From: Actinospineispora eucalypti
GTDB taxonomy: Bacteria; Actinomycetota; Actinomycetes; Mycobacteriales; Pseudonocardiaceae
Length of the DNA stretch: 64,000 bases
Reading direction: 5' to 3'
NCBI GenBank assembly: GCA_014208095.1
Contig: JACHMT010000004.1
Location: forward strand, 744,001-808,000
Shown here: one piece after another, positions 1 to 8,331 of the stretch
Layout of the letters: every line of letters begins with the position of its first letter
Numbering within the stretch: the first letter of the stretch is position 1
Position numbers and translations under genes: made by a program
The notes under the pieces: generated by a model
The model's input: the letters and a program-made list of their open reading frames with translations, nothing else
Databases searched by the model: none
What the model was told of the DNA's origin: nothing

Positions 1-758
1 CCCGGCGTCTCGTCGCGCAGCGCCACCAGAGGCAGGTAGAACCCGGTGAGCAGCGCGTCCAGCACCGCGTCCTCGCGGTCGGCGAGCGCGCGGAAAAAAC
101 GGTGGGCGATCTCAGGGGCAAAGCAGTGTACCGCCGAGGAGTAGCGCGCCACACCGATCGCCGAGTACGCCCGCGCGGACACCTCGGCGGTGGGCAGCCC
201 GTTGAAGAACAGGAACTCGGACGAGCGGGCCCGCACCGTGGCGACGATCTTGCTGAGCAGCTCGATGTCGCCGAGGCCGTCCTTGAAGCCGACCACGTTC
301 GGGACGTCCAGCAGGGCGGCGGCGGTCTCCGGCCGGAACACCGCCGCGCCCCGCTGGTAGACGATGACCGGCAGGTCGCCGCCGCCCACCGAGTACCGGA
401 CGTGCTCGAGCAGCCCGTGCTGCGGGCCGTTCACCAGGTAGGGCGGCAGCAGCAGCGCGCCGTCGGCGCCCCCGGAGGCGGCGGCCGCGATGCCCGCCCG
501 GGCGGAGGCCGCCCCGCCGCCGGCGCCGATCCACACCGGCACCCGGCCGCCGGCCACCTCGCGGGCGGTGCGCAGCAGCGAAGCCACCTCGGCCGGGGCC
601 AGCGCACTGAACTCGCCGGTGCCGCAGGCCACGAACAGCGCCCCGGCCCCGGCGGCCAGGTGCTCCTCGACCTGGTCGGCGAACGCGTCCAGGTTCACCT
701 CGAGGTCCTCGGTGAACGGGGTGAGCGGGAACGCCAGCAGGCCGTTCAGTTCTGCCAC
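1..758 (-). CDS. kdgD: 5-dehydro-4-deoxyglucarate dehydratase, 3' end cut off by window
   Basis: DapA-superfamily TIM-barrel lyase predicted to dehydrate and decarboxylate 5-dehydro-4-deoxy-glucarate to 2-oxoglutarate semialdehyde in the cytoplasm. The 252 visible codons begin VAELNGLLAFPLTPF and include the family block FVACGTGEFSAL (about residues 42-53), Tyr134 (VIVYQR) and the Schiff-base lysine in VVGFKDG (Lys159). These fit KdgD better than DapA or NanA. The full protein should be about 300 residues, so the C-terminus lies outside the window. The GTG start at 758 is 16 nt after the symporter stop, so the two genes form an operon. Family call is firm; substrate is inferred from the family and from the neighbouring uronate dehydrogenase. 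Confidence 0.85.
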   Translation of the reverse strand, partial: MAELNGLLAFPLTPFTEDLEVNLDAFADQVEEHLAAGAGALFVACGTGEFSALAPAEVASLLRTAREVAGGRVPVWIGAGGGAASARAGIAAAASGGADGALLLPPYLVNGPQHGLLEHVRYSVGGGDLPVIVYQRGAAVFRPETAAALLDVPNVVGFKDGLGDIELLSKIVATVRARSSEFLFFNGLPTAEVSARAYSAIGVARYSSAVHCFAPEIAHRFFRALADREDAVLDALLTGFYLPLVALRDETP

Positions 759-774
759 CAAGGAAAACTCGCTT

Positions 775-2271
775 TCAGGACAGGGCCGGGGTCTTGGCCG
801 GTTCAGACTCTTCGCGGCCGATCTCTTCGATCATCTGGTCGGTGTCCTCGTTGGGCTCCGGGGCGAGCAGGCCGAGCCCGACGTAGAGCGCGAGGGACAC
901 CAGGATCGGGGTGGCCACCGTGGTCGCCTGGCTGGCGTGCAACCCGTAGTACACGATGGCGTAGGCGATCAGTCCACCGGCCCAGGAGACCAACGCGGCG
1001 CGCGGGCCGCACCGGCGGAACGCGGGCAGCATGCCCAGCAGCAGCGGCACCGAGATCGGACCCATCAGCGCGGCCACCCAGGACACCACGATGCCCAGCA
1101 CGTTGCCCAGCTTGGGCACCTGGGTGGCGACCGCCATGGTGAGCACGATGAACAGGAAGGTGGAGATGCGCGCCGTCCGCAGCCCCTCGACGGTGGTGAA
1201 CGAGCGGGCCTTCCGCCACAGCACCGGCAGCATGTCCCGGGTGATCACCGCCGAGATGGCGTTGGCGTCGGACGACACCATGGCCATGGTGTGGGAGAAG
1301 ATCCCGGCCAGCACCAGGCCGATCAGCCCGGCCGGCAGGAAGGTCAGCGTCATCACTGCATAGGACTTGGTCTCGTCCTCGATGCCCGGGATGAGCAGCG
1401 GCGCGGCGAACATCGGGAACATCATCACCAGCGGCCAGAGCAGGTACAGCGCCGCGGACAGCCGGGCCCCGCGCACGGCGGCGTGGGTGTTCGGCGCGGC
1501 CATGTAGCGCTGCGCCAGGTTCCACATGCCGCCGTTGTACTCCAGTGTCTTCACCAACACGTAGACCAGCAGCAGCACGGTGGTGAACTTCGGCGTGGTC
1601 GGGCTCAGGTGGCTGGGCGGCAGCTGGCCCCACAGCGTCCACAGCCCGGAGATGCCGCCCAGCTTGTCCAGCACCACCCACAGCATGACGATCGCGGCCA
1701 CCGCCTGGATGACGAACTGGCCGAAGTCGGTGAGGGCGTCGGCCCACAGGCCGCCGACGGTGCAGTAGATGAGGGTGACCGTGCCGGTGATCACGATGCC
1801 CCAGACGTAGGCCATGCCGGTGAACACGTTCAGCAGGGTGGCCACCGCGTACCACTTGGCCGCGATGTCGAAGACCTTCAGCAGGCTGCCGCTCCAGGCC
1901 AGCGCCTGCTGGGTGGGCACGTTGTAGCGCCGTGCCAGGTACTCCAGCGGGGAGGCCACGCCGAGGTGCGAGCGCAGCCGGTTCCACCGGGCGGCGAACA
2001 GCCAGGAGCCGATGCCCACGCCGATGCCGATGCTGGCGAAGCCCCAGAAGTAGACGGTGACGCCGTCGGTGTACGCCACGCCGGCGTAGGCCACGAACAG
2101 CACCGCGCTGTAGCCGGACATGTGGTGCGAGATGCCGGCCAGCCACCAGGGCATTCGGCCGCCGGCGGTGAAGAAGTCGGTGACGTTGCTGATCCGGTTG
2201 TGCGACCACCAGCCGATGACCAGCATCAGGGCGAAATAGGCGCAGACCATGCCCCAGTCGAGTGCGTGCAT
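775..2271 (-). CDS. sodium:solute symporter (SSS family), probable sugar-acid uptake
   Basis: 498-residue polytopic membrane protein of the SSS family. It starts MHALDWGMVCAYFALMLVIG and has about 13 hydrophobic segments. Family signatures include WWLAGISHHMSGYSAVLF near residues 42-59 and the GIFSHTMAMVSSDANA region in the middle helices. The C-terminal tail is hydrophilic and acidic. It would couple sodium entry to uptake of a small organic solute. The operon with kdgD and the divergent IclR/uronate dehydrogenase pair suggest a hexuronate or aldarate as substrate; this is inference. The palindromic IclR/symporter intergenic region probably controls it. Confidence 0.85.
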   Translation of the reverse strand: MHALDWGMVCAYFALMLVIGWWSHNRISNVTDFFTAGGRMPWWLAGISHHMSGYSAVLFVAYAGVAYTDGVTVYFWGFASIGIGVGIGSWLFAARWNRLRSHLGVASPLEYLARRYNVPTQQALAWSGSLLKVFDIAAKWYAVATLLNVFTGMAYVWGIVITGTVTLIYCTVGGLWADALTDFGQFVIQAVAAIVMLWVVLDKLGGISGLWTLWGQLPPSHLSPTTPKFTTVLLLVYVLVKTLEYNGGMWNLAQRYMAAPNTHAAVRGARLSAALYLLWPLVMMFPMFAAPLLIPGIEDETKSYAVMTLTFLPAGLIGLVLAGIFSHTMAMVSSDANAISAVITRDMLPVLWRKARSFTTVEGLRTARISTFLFIVLTMAVATQVPKLGNVLGIVVSWVAALMGPISVPLLLGMLPAFRRCGPRAALVSWAGGLIAYAIVYYGLHASQATTVATPILVSLALYVGLGLLAPEPNEDTDQMIEEIGREESEPAKTPALS

Positions 2272-2377
2272 CGCGTTCCCCTACCGTTCACATATGTGAC
2301 TGTGTTCCCCCACGCGAAAACGTTCACGTCACGGTAATATGGTGCCGGTCACAAGGCAAGGGAGCTTAGGGAGTCAG
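2272..2377. promoter_or_regulatory. divergent promoter region with candidate IclR operator
   Basis: The gap between the symporter and the IclR gene holds a perfect 12-bp palindrome TCACATATGTGA (2288-2299), a second CGTTCAC copy at 2321-2327 and inverted TACCGT/ACGGTA arms at 2282-2287 and 2331-2336. A TAATAT hexamer at 2335-2340 could be the -10 box of the IclR gene. The arrangement fits an operator bound by the adjacent IclR protein to control both directions. Confidence 0.5.
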
Positions 2378-3157
2378 ATGGTCGGGGTGTCGTCCGAGGT
2401 GGGCGGGGTCAAGAGCGCTCGGCGGGCCGTTGAGCTGGTCGAGGCCTTCGCCGAGACCGGCGCCTGGCTGTCGTTGGCCGAGCTGCACGAGCGCACCGGT
2501 TTTCCCCGGTCCAGCCTGCACGGCCTGGTGCGCACGCTGCTCGAGGCGGGCTGGCTGGAGATCGACGAGGCCGGCACCCGGTACCGGCTGGGGGTGCGCG
2601 CGCTGATCTGCGGTACCGCGTACCTGGACCGGGACCCGGTGATCCCGTTCGCCACCGAGGCGCTGGAACGGCTGCGTTCGGCGAGCGGGTTCACCACGCA
2701 TTTCGCCCGCCGCAACGGCGCGCAGGTGGTCTACCTGGAGACCCGCGAGTCCCGGCACTCGGTGCACCTGGTGTCGCGGGTGGGCCGCACTCTGCCGGCG
2801 TACGCCACCGCGCTGGGCAAGGCGCTGCTGGCCGAGCTGACCGCCGACGAGGTGGCCCGGCTGGTCCCGGAGAAGCTGCCGCCGCTGACCGAGCACACCC
2901 TGCCGACCAGGTCGGTGCTGGTCGCGGAGTGTGCGCTGATCCGGGAGTCGGGGTTCGCCGCCGAGGTGGGCGAGGGCACACCGGGCATCCGCTGCGTGGC
3001 CGCGGTGGTCCCCTACCGTATTCCGGCGACCGACGCGATTAGTTGCTCGATGCCCGTGGACCGGGTGGACGAGGCCGGCGTCGCCCGGGTGTCGGAGCTG
3101 TTGCTGGAGACGACCGCCGAACTGGGCCGGCGGTTGCGAGGGGCGGGAGTGCGATGA
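2378..3157 (+). CDS. IclR-family transcriptional regulator
   Basis: 259 residues from the ATG at 2378, which is preceded by TTAGGGAG; an upstream in-frame ATG at 2339 lacks a comparable ribosome site. N-terminal winged helix (about residues 12-75, KSARRAVELVEAFAETGAWLS) is followed by the IclR effector-binding domain, with the typical ATALGKALLAEL and the late GIRCVAAVV segment. The stop overlaps the start of the uronate dehydrogenase gene (ATGA), so the two are co-transcribed. It probably senses a uronate-pathway intermediate and represses the divergent symporter-kdgD operon; the ligand is inferred. Confidence 0.9.
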   Translation: MVGVSSEVGGVKSARRAVELVEAFAETGAWLSLAELHERTGFPRSSLHGLVRTLLEAGWLEIDEAGTRYRLGVRALICGTAYLDRDPVIPFATEALERLRSASGFTTHFARRNGAQVVYLETRESRHSVHLVSRVGRTLPAYATALGKALLAELTADEVARLVPEKLPPLTEHTLPTRSVLVAECALIRESGFAAEVGEGTPGIRCVAAVVPYRIPATDAISCSMPVDRVDEAGVARVSELLLETTAELGRRLRGAGVR

Positions 3158-3987
3158 GCGAGACGATCCTGATCACCGGGGCGGCCGGCGGCGTCGGCAC
3201 GCTGATGCGGCCCCGACTGCGGCGCGAAGGGCGGGTACTGCGGCTGCTGGACGTGGTCACCCCGCCGGCCGTCGGTGCGGGGGAGGAGGTGCTGACCGGT
3301 TCGGTCACCGACCCGGAAGCCATGGCAAAGGCCTGCGCGGGGGCGGACGCGGTGATCCACCTCGGCGGGCACAGCCGCGAGCACACCTGGGCGGAGACGC
3401 TCGAGGTGAACATCAACGGCACGCGGACGGTGCTGGCGGCCGCACAGGCCGCCGGGGTGAGCCGGGTGCTGCTCGCGTCCAGCAACCACGCGGTGGGCTT
3501 CCGGCCGGTGTCCGAGGCGGCGCTCGGCGAACGGGACGGGCTCGATGGGCTGCCCGCCGACTCGTCGCCGCGTCCGGACACGTACTACGGGGTGAGCAAG
3601 GTGGCGATGGAGGCGCTGGGCAGCCTCTACCACTCCCGGTTCGGCATGGACGTCATCGCCATCCGGATCGGCTCCTGCTTCGAGACGCCGCACGTGCTGG
3701 GTCCGCGCGGCCTGGTCACCTGGCTCTCCCCCGACGACTGCGCCCGGCTGTTCGAGGCTTGCCTGAGTGCGCCGTCCCCCGGGTACCGGCTGATCTGGGG
3801 CGTCTCGGACAACACCCGCCGGGTGTACTCGCTCACCGAGGCCCGCGCGCTGGGTTATGCGCCGAAGGACGACGCGGAGCGGTTCGCCGCCGAGATCCTG
3901 GCCGCCGGTGAACCCGACCCCGCCGTGATGGCCCTGGTCGGCGGCGGTTTCTGCACCCTTCCCCTGGGCGAACCCGACTCGTTGTAA
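3154..3987 (+). CDS. udh: uronate dehydrogenase (NAD-dependent epimerase/dehydratase fold)
   Basis: 277-residue short-chain dehydrogenase of the extended type. The Rossmann motif GAAGGVG sits at residues 9-15 and the catalytic YxxxK at Tyr145-Lys149 (YYGVSK). The blocks LLASSNHAVGF, IRIGSCFE and IWGVSDN match uronate dehydrogenases that oxidise D-galacturonate or D-glucuronate to the aldarolactone with NAD+. The start overlaps the IclR stop by 4 nt. With kdgD and the symporter this makes most of an oxidative uronate route; a lactonase and an aldarate dehydratase are not seen here and may lie left of the window. Confidence 0.85.
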   Translation: MSETILITGAAGGVGTLMRPRLRREGRVLRLLDVVTPPAVGAGEEVLTGSVTDPEAMAKACAGADAVIHLGGHSREHTWAETLEVNINGTRTVLAAAQAAGVSRVLLASSNHAVGFRPVSEAALGERDGLDGLPADSSPRPDTYYGVSKVAMEALGSLYHSRFGMDVIAIRIGSCFETPHVLGPRGLVTWLSPDDCARLFEACLSAPSPGYRLIWGVSDNTRRVYSLTEARALGYAPKDDAERFAAEILAAGEPDPAVMALVGGGFCTLPLGEPDSL

Positions 3988-4000
3988 GGCCCAGCCCGGG

Positions 4001-4031
4001 GTGATCGTCATCTCTGGCGGTTGGCGATCAC
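4001..4031. repeat. REP-like palindrome, GTGATCG family copy 1
   Basis: Inverted arms GTGATCG (4001-4007) and CGATCAC (4025-4031) with TCTCTGGCGG between them, directly after udh in the gap 3988-4214 where udh and the next gene converge. The left 20 nt recur with a few changes at 16928, so this is a dispersed element rather than a private terminator. It may still end transcription. Nothing else is evident in this gap. Confidence 0.45.
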
Positions 4032-4214
4032 GCCCATTGGGCCGCCCGGAGAACGCGCCTCCCCGCGCCTCCTTGTGCCCCCGCCCCCGCATCGAGGTAG
4101 CGGTTAGAGACGTTTCTCCATGATCGAACGTCTCCCGTCGCGACCTCGGCGTGAGCCGCCTCTCCGCGGGCAGTCCGAAGGCTGTTGCGTATTTGTGCGC
4201 AGAGCCAAGGGGGG

Positions 4215-5375
4215 TTACCGCAGGGCGGCGGCGAAGCGGTCGCGCAGGGTGGCCAGTCGGTGCGCCGGCTCGTTGGCGAACACGAACCGCAGGTATTGCT
4301 CGCCCGCCGGACCCCAGCCGGACATCGGCGTGGCGGCCACCTTCGCCCGCCGAAACAGGCGCGAGCTCAGCTCGTCCGGGGTGAGGCCGAGCGGGCGGGT
4401 GTCCAGCAGCAGCGACCACCCGCCGTCCGGCCGGACCACCGGGTAGCCGGCCAGTTGGTCCAGCACGGTGTCCCGGCGGCGGCGCCACTCGGCGGTCGCG
4501 GCCGCCACGTCGGCGTCGGCGTCCGGGGCGGCCAGCGCGGCGGCCACGGCCCGCTGCGCGATGCCCACCGGACAGACCACGTTGGTCAGCCCGACCAGCC
4601 GGATGTCGTTCAGGATGCCCGCCGGGCCGACCACCCAGCCCACCCGCCAGCCGATCATCCGCAGCTCCTTGCTGGCCGAACCGACGGTGATCACTCGCTC
4701 GGCCAGCTCGGGGTGAGCGGCCGGGTGATGCGGCGGTGCGTCGTCGAACCGGATCCGCTCCATCGCCGCGTCGTAGATCAGCCAGGCGTTGTGCCGCCGG
4801 CAGGCGGGGGCCAGGGCCGACCAGTGGGAACCGTCGAGCACCAGCCCGGTGGGCATCAACGGGCTCATCGCCAGCACCGCCGCCGTGCGCGGCCCGACCG
4901 CGCCGGCCAGCCGCTCCGGGTCCACCGCCCATCCGCCGTCCACCACCTCGGCCGGCACGTAGCGGGGCACGCCGCCGGCCAGCAGTACCCGGTTCACCAG
5001 GCCGGCGTAGACCGGGTCGCAGAGCACCACCTCGTCGCCCGGCTCCACCGTGGCGAGCAGCGTGTTCAGCACGCCGTTCAGCCCGCCGGCCACGCTCACG
5101 CACTCGGTGTCCGGGTGGTACTCCCGGCCGGCCAGCCGGCCGACGTGCGCGGCGGCGGCCGCGCGCAGCTCGGGGTGGCCCTGGAACGGCAGGTAGCTGT
5201 TGGCCGCGTCGTCGTCCACGGCGGCGCGGGTGGCGGCCAGCGCGGCGGCCGGCGGGCGCAGGTCGGTGTCCAGGTTCTCCAGGCGCAGGAACTCCGGGTC
5301 GTCCGCCGCGTCCGCCGCGTCGCCCACCCGGTCCACGCCGATGCCCGGGATCTGCCGCAGCCGCGTCACCGTCAT
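4215..5375 (-). CDS. PLP-dependent aminotransferase, class I/II
   Basis: 386-residue fold-type I aminotransferase. PLP-binding features are visible: GGLNGVLNTLLATV and DPVYAG in the large domain, LIYDAAMERI with the ring-nitrogen aspartate, and the Schiff-base lysine in SASKELRMIGWRVGW, followed by the substrate arginine in YLRFVFAN. The substrate cannot be read from sequence. It is divergent from an XRE-cupin regulator gene with only about 47 nt between starts and a direct repeat in the gap, so that regulator probably controls it. Confidence 0.85.
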   Translation of the reverse strand: MTVTRLRQIPGIGVDRVGDAADAADDPEFLRLENLDTDLRPPAAALAATRAAVDDDAANSYLPFQGHPELRAAAAAHVGRLAGREYHPDTECVSVAGGLNGVLNTLLATVEPGDEVVLCDPVYAGLVNRVLLAGGVPRYVPAEVVDGGWAVDPERLAGAVGPRTAAVLAMSPLMPTGLVLDGSHWSALAPACRRHNAWLIYDAAMERIRFDDAPPHHPAAHPELAERVITVGSASKELRMIGWRVGWVVGPAGILNDIRLVGLTNVVCPVGIAQRAVAAALAAPDADADVAAATAEWRRRRDTVLDQLAGYPVVRPDGGWSLLLDTRPLGLTPDELSSRLFRRAKVAATPMSGWGPAGEQYLRFVFANEPAHRLATLRDRFAAALR

Positions 5376-5391
5376 GCTCGCCTCCAGTTTT

Positions 5392-5421
5392 CTGATACGT
5401 GAATACCACTATGCTGATACG
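5392..5421. promoter_or_regulatory. tandem CTGATACG operator between aminotransferase and XRE-cupin genes
   Basis: CTGATACG occurs at 5392-5399 and again at 5414-5421, exactly 22 bp (two helical turns) apart, inside the short divergent promoter region. The second copy sits in ATGCTGATACGCAT with matching ATGC/GCAT ends. This is the expected geometry for a dimeric XRE repressor controlling both genes. Confidence 0.5.
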
Positions 5422-5422
5422 C

Positions 5423-5965
5423 ATGGAACTCGCGCAAGTGGTCGGCCGGAACGTGCGGCGGTTGCGGGCGGCCGCCGGAATCTCGCTGGCCGACCTGGCC
5501 GAGGCCGGCGACATCAGCAAGACCACGCTGCACGGGATCGAGCTCGGCCAGGCCAACCCCACGCTGAGCACGCTGTGGGCGCTGGCCACCGCGCTGGCCG
5601 TGCCGCTGGGCGAGCTGCTGGATGCGGGGGAGCCGTCGGTCGAGGTGGTGCGCGGTGCCGATGAACGGCCGGTCGTGGCCGGGGACGCGGTCACCGCCCG
5701 GCTGCTGCACCGCATCCGGCTGCGCGGCACCGTCGAGGTGTACGACATCGAGGTGGCCGGTGGCCCGCAGCGTTCGACGGCGCACCTGCCCGGAGTGCAG
5801 GAGTGCCTGGTGCTCACCGGGGGCCGGGTCAGCGCCGGGCCGGAGGACGCGCCGGTCTCGCTGGCCGGAGGCGACTCGATCCGGTTCGACGCCTCCGTGC
5901 CGCACGTCTATTCGGCCGAGTCGGGTACCGGCCGGGCGGTGCTGCTGATGCTCCATCCGGACTAA
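5423..5965 (+). CDS. XRE-family regulator with C-terminal cupin domain
   Basis: About 180 residues from the ATG at 5423 (start MELAQVVGRNVRRL, normal for the family); in-frame ATGs at 5411 and 5399 lie inside the repeat-containing promoter and have no clear ribosome site, so a leaderless or short-leader transcript is possible. Residues 3-62 form a helix-turn-helix (GISLADLAEAGDISKTTLHG) and about 100-178 a cupin sensor with the GGRVSAGPED and GDSIRFDASVPH strands. Such proteins usually regulate an adjacent amino-acid or amine metabolism gene, which fits the divergent aminotransferase. Confidence 0.85.
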   Translation: MELAQVVGRNVRRLRAAAGISLADLAEAGDISKTTLHGIELGQANPTLSTLWALATALAVPLGELLDAGEPSVEVVRGADERPVVAGDAVTARLLHRIRLRGTVEVYDIEVAGGPQRSTAHLPGVQECLVLTGGRVSAGPEDAPVSLAGGDSIRFDASVPHVYSAESGTGRAVLLMLHPD

Positions 5966-5985
5966 ACGGCATTAGAATCGGTCGC

Positions 5986-6654
5986 GTGGCTCACGTGAAG
6001 GCGCCCGACCTGCTGACCGACCCGGTGGGCGGTCGGTCGGTGCTGCCGCACCTGATCAGGTCCGGCATCTTCCTGCTGGTGCTGCTGTTCTTCGCCGCGC
6101 TGTGGGCGGCCGGGCTCAGCTTCACCGTGCTGAGCAGCTCGCCGGTGCTCAGCGCCAGCTCGCTCGGGGTGAACCCGCAGACCGGTCCGCTACTGTCCGT
6201 GGTCGGCCTCGCCGGCATGCTGGTGGTGGTGTTCGTCTGGCTGTTCACCCTGTTCCTGCCGGTGCGCGAGTACCTGGCCGAGGGCGGGGCGCTGCTCCCC
6301 GGGCAGGCCGGCCGGGCCGATGCGGCGCGGCAGCGGGTGCTGGCCGGCACGGTGGATCGCTGGCAGCGGTTCCCCGCCGAGGAGCACCGGCTGGCCGACG
6401 GTCACGCGGTGACCGTGTCCGCCGGCAGCGCACAGGCGACCCTGACCATCCGCGCGCTGGGCGACGACCTGTTCGTCGGCTGGGTGATGTGGCGCAGCCG
6501 GTCCACGCTGCGGCTGCTGTTGCAGATCTTCGGCGAGCTGCTGGACGGCGTGGGCGGGGACGCCGACGTCCGGGTCACCGGCGCGACCTCCAACCTGGCG
6601 CTGCGCGACCTGCTGCGCGCACTGGTCGACGCGGAGGCGGCGGTCACGCCCTGA
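5986..6654 (+). CDS. membrane protein of unknown function
   Basis: About 222 residues from a GTG at 5986, 20 nt after the XRE-cupin gene. Two strong hydrophobic segments are visible at about residues 22-47 (SGIFLLVLLFFAALWAAGLS) and 63-85 (LLSVVGLAGMLVVVFVWLFT), followed by a soluble domain of about 135 residues with beta-rich stretches (HAVTVSAGSAQATLTIRALG). I do not recognise the family. Codon use is typical of the surrounding genes. The start is uncertain because no clear ribosome site is seen; GTG at 5998 is an alternative. Confidence 0.7.
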   Translation: MAHVKAPDLLTDPVGGRSVLPHLIRSGIFLLVLLFFAALWAAGLSFTVLSSSPVLSASSLGVNPQTGPLLSVVGLAGMLVVVFVWLFTLFLPVREYLAEGGALLPGQAGRADAARQRVLAGTVDRWQRFPAEEHRLADGHAVTVSAGSAQATLTIRALGDDLFVGWVMWRSRSTLRLLLQIFGELLDGVGGDADVRVTGATSNLALRDLLRALVDAEAAVTP

Positions 6655-6746
6655 TCGCTTCGGCCTGGGAAACTCAAGGCATGTCTCGCGGATCATCCAG
6701 CCGGCTGCGCGGCGCCCAGACGGCGCCTCGCCGCGTTGTCCTCCTC

Positions 6747-6767
6747 ATCGATAGTTCCACTATCGAT
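6747..6767. promoter_or_regulatory. perfect palindrome upstream of the MocR gene
   Basis: ATCGATAGT (6747-6755) and ACTATCGAT (6759-6767) are exact 9-nt inverted arms around TCC, about 80 nt before the GTG of the MocR-type regulator. TGGATC and GATCCA form a looser inverted pair slightly downstream. In the otherwise gene-free stretch 6655-6843 this looks like a regulator operator, probably for the adjacent gene. Confidence 0.45.
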
Positions 6768-6843
6768 TCGTCGTCCGCCTTGCGATGCATCCGTCTGGAT
6801 CGCCGCTCGCTCGGCATAGATCCACGACACACGCCTTAGGCCG

Positions 6844-8331
6844 GTGAGCGTCGTGGGGAGCGAGGACGGCACGACCGGCGCCGACTTCCTCCAGCTGAAC
6901 GCCGAGGACGCGCCGGTCGGCGGGCTGTCCGACTGGCTGGCCGAACGGCTGCGCGAGGCCATTTCCGACGGCCGGCTGCCGGTGGGCAGCCGGCTGCCCG
7001 CGACCCGGCTGCTGGCCAGTGACCTGCGGGTTTCCCGGGGCGTGGTGACCGAGGCGTACCGCAGGCTGGTGGAGGACGGGCACGTGGCCGGCCGGGGCCG
7101 GGCGGGCACCGTGGTGGTCGCGGCTCCGCTCGCGGTCTCTCCCGGGACTGATTCCGCCGCCGAGGGTGCGTCCGGCCCCGGTCTCGCCGGGGTGTTCGCC
7201 GGGGAGCCCGAAATGGGGGTCTTCGACGCGCTGCGCGGCATCCCCGCGCGCATCGACCTCTCGCCGGGGCTGCCGGATCTGGCGGCGTTCCCGCGCACCG
7301 CATGGTTGCGCGCGGAGCGGCAGGTGCTGACCCGGCTGGCGGCGGCGGACTTCGGCTACGGCGACCCGGCCGGCACCCCGGTGCTGCGCCGCGCGGTGGT
7401 CAACTGGCTGGCCCGCAACCGGGGCATCCGGGCCGACCCGGCCGAGGTGATCATCGTGGCCGGGGTGGCCCAGGCGATCGGGCTGGTGGCCAAGGTGCTG
7501 CGGGAGGAGGGCATCACCGAGGTCGCCATGGAGGACCCGTCCTCGCTGGGCATCCGCCAGCACCTGCACAACTCGGGCATGAGCACGCCGCCGGTGCCGG
7601 TGGACGAGCAGGGGTTGCGGGTGGACGCGCTGCGTGAGTGCGGTGCCCGGGTGGCCATGCTGACCCCGGCGCACCAGTTCCCCACCGGGGTCGTGCTGGA
7701 GGGGGAGCGGCGCCGCGAGCTGATCGGCTGGGCCGGCGAGGGCGGCCTGGTGATCGAGGACGACTACGACGCGGAACACCGCTACGACCGCCCACCGGTG
7801 CCCGCGCTGCGCTCCATGCTGGCCGAGCAGGTCTGCTACGCGGGCAGCTCCTCCAAGTGGCTGGCGCCCGCGCTGCGGGTGGGCTGGTTGATGGTGCCCC
7901 GCCGGATGCACGCCGACGTGGTGGCGGCCAAACGGCACGCCGACCTGGGCAACCCGGTGCTCACCCAGCTGGTGCTGGCCGAGCTGATGGAGTCGGGGGA
8001 GATGGAGCGCCAGCTGCGCATGGTTCGCCGCCGGCACCGCCGGCGGCGGGACGCGATGATCAGCGCGATCCGGGCCAACCTGCCCGGTGCGGTCGTGCAC
8101 GGCGCCGCCGCCGGCCTGCACCTGATGATCAGCTTCTCCGACGAGTTCTCGGACGCCGACCTGGCGGGGGCGGCGCTGCGGCTCGGCGTGAAGACGCAGC
8201 CGCTGAGCTGGCACAGCCAGCTGCCCCACGCGCCGGGCCTGGTCCTCGGCTACGCCGCCCGCACCCCCACCGAGATCGCCGAAGGCGTAGCCACCATCGC
8301 CGAAGCCTTACGCGCCCTCTCACCCCGCTGA
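6844..8331 (+). CDS. MocR/PdxR-type GntR regulator with aminotransferase-like domain
   Basis: 495 residues from a GTG start. Residues about 28-95 are a GntR winged helix (DWLAERLREAISDGRLPVGS, then VVTEAYRRLVEDGHV). Residues about 130-490 form a fold-type I aminotransferase-like effector domain with the PLP lysine in YAGSSSKWLAPALRVGW and the aspartate motif IEDDYDAEHRYDR. Members sense PLP or a substrate aldimine; PdxR paralogues control vitamin B6 synthesis, but no pdxST genes are adjacent, so the target is unknown. Length and motif order are normal. Confidence 0.9.
   Translation: MSVVGSEDGTTGADFLQLNAEDAPVGGLSDWLAERLREAISDGRLPVGSRLPATRLLASDLRVSRGVVTEAYRRLVEDGHVAGRGRAGTVVVAAPLAVSPGTDSAAEGASGPGLAGVFAGEPEMGVFDALRGIPARIDLSPGLPDLAAFPRTAWLRAERQVLTRLAAADFGYGDPAGTPVLRRAVVNWLARNRGIRADPAEVIIVAGVAQAIGLVAKVLREEGITEVAMEDPSSLGIRQHLHNSGMSTPPVPVDEQGLRVDALRECGARVAMLTPAHQFPTGVVLEGERRRELIGWAGEGGLVIEDDYDAEHRYDRPPVPALRSMLAEQVCYAGSSSKWLAPALRVGWLMVPRRMHADVVAAKRHADLGNPVLTQLVLAELMESGEMERQLRMVRRRHRRRRDAMISAIRANLPGAVVHGAAAGLHLMISFSDEFSDADLAGAALRLGVKTQPLSWHSQLPHAPGLVLGYAARTPTEIAEGVATIAEALRALSPR

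Noticed and set aside
490-2337. Long open frame opposite the symporter gene
   Set aside because: Antisense frame of a GC-rich gene; His/Gln/Gly-rich translation without domains, while the opposite strand encodes a clear SSS transporter.
3013-5817. 934-codon minus-strand frame across several genes
   Set aside because: It spans regulators and udh on the other strand, has low-complexity Arg/Ala composition and no domain.
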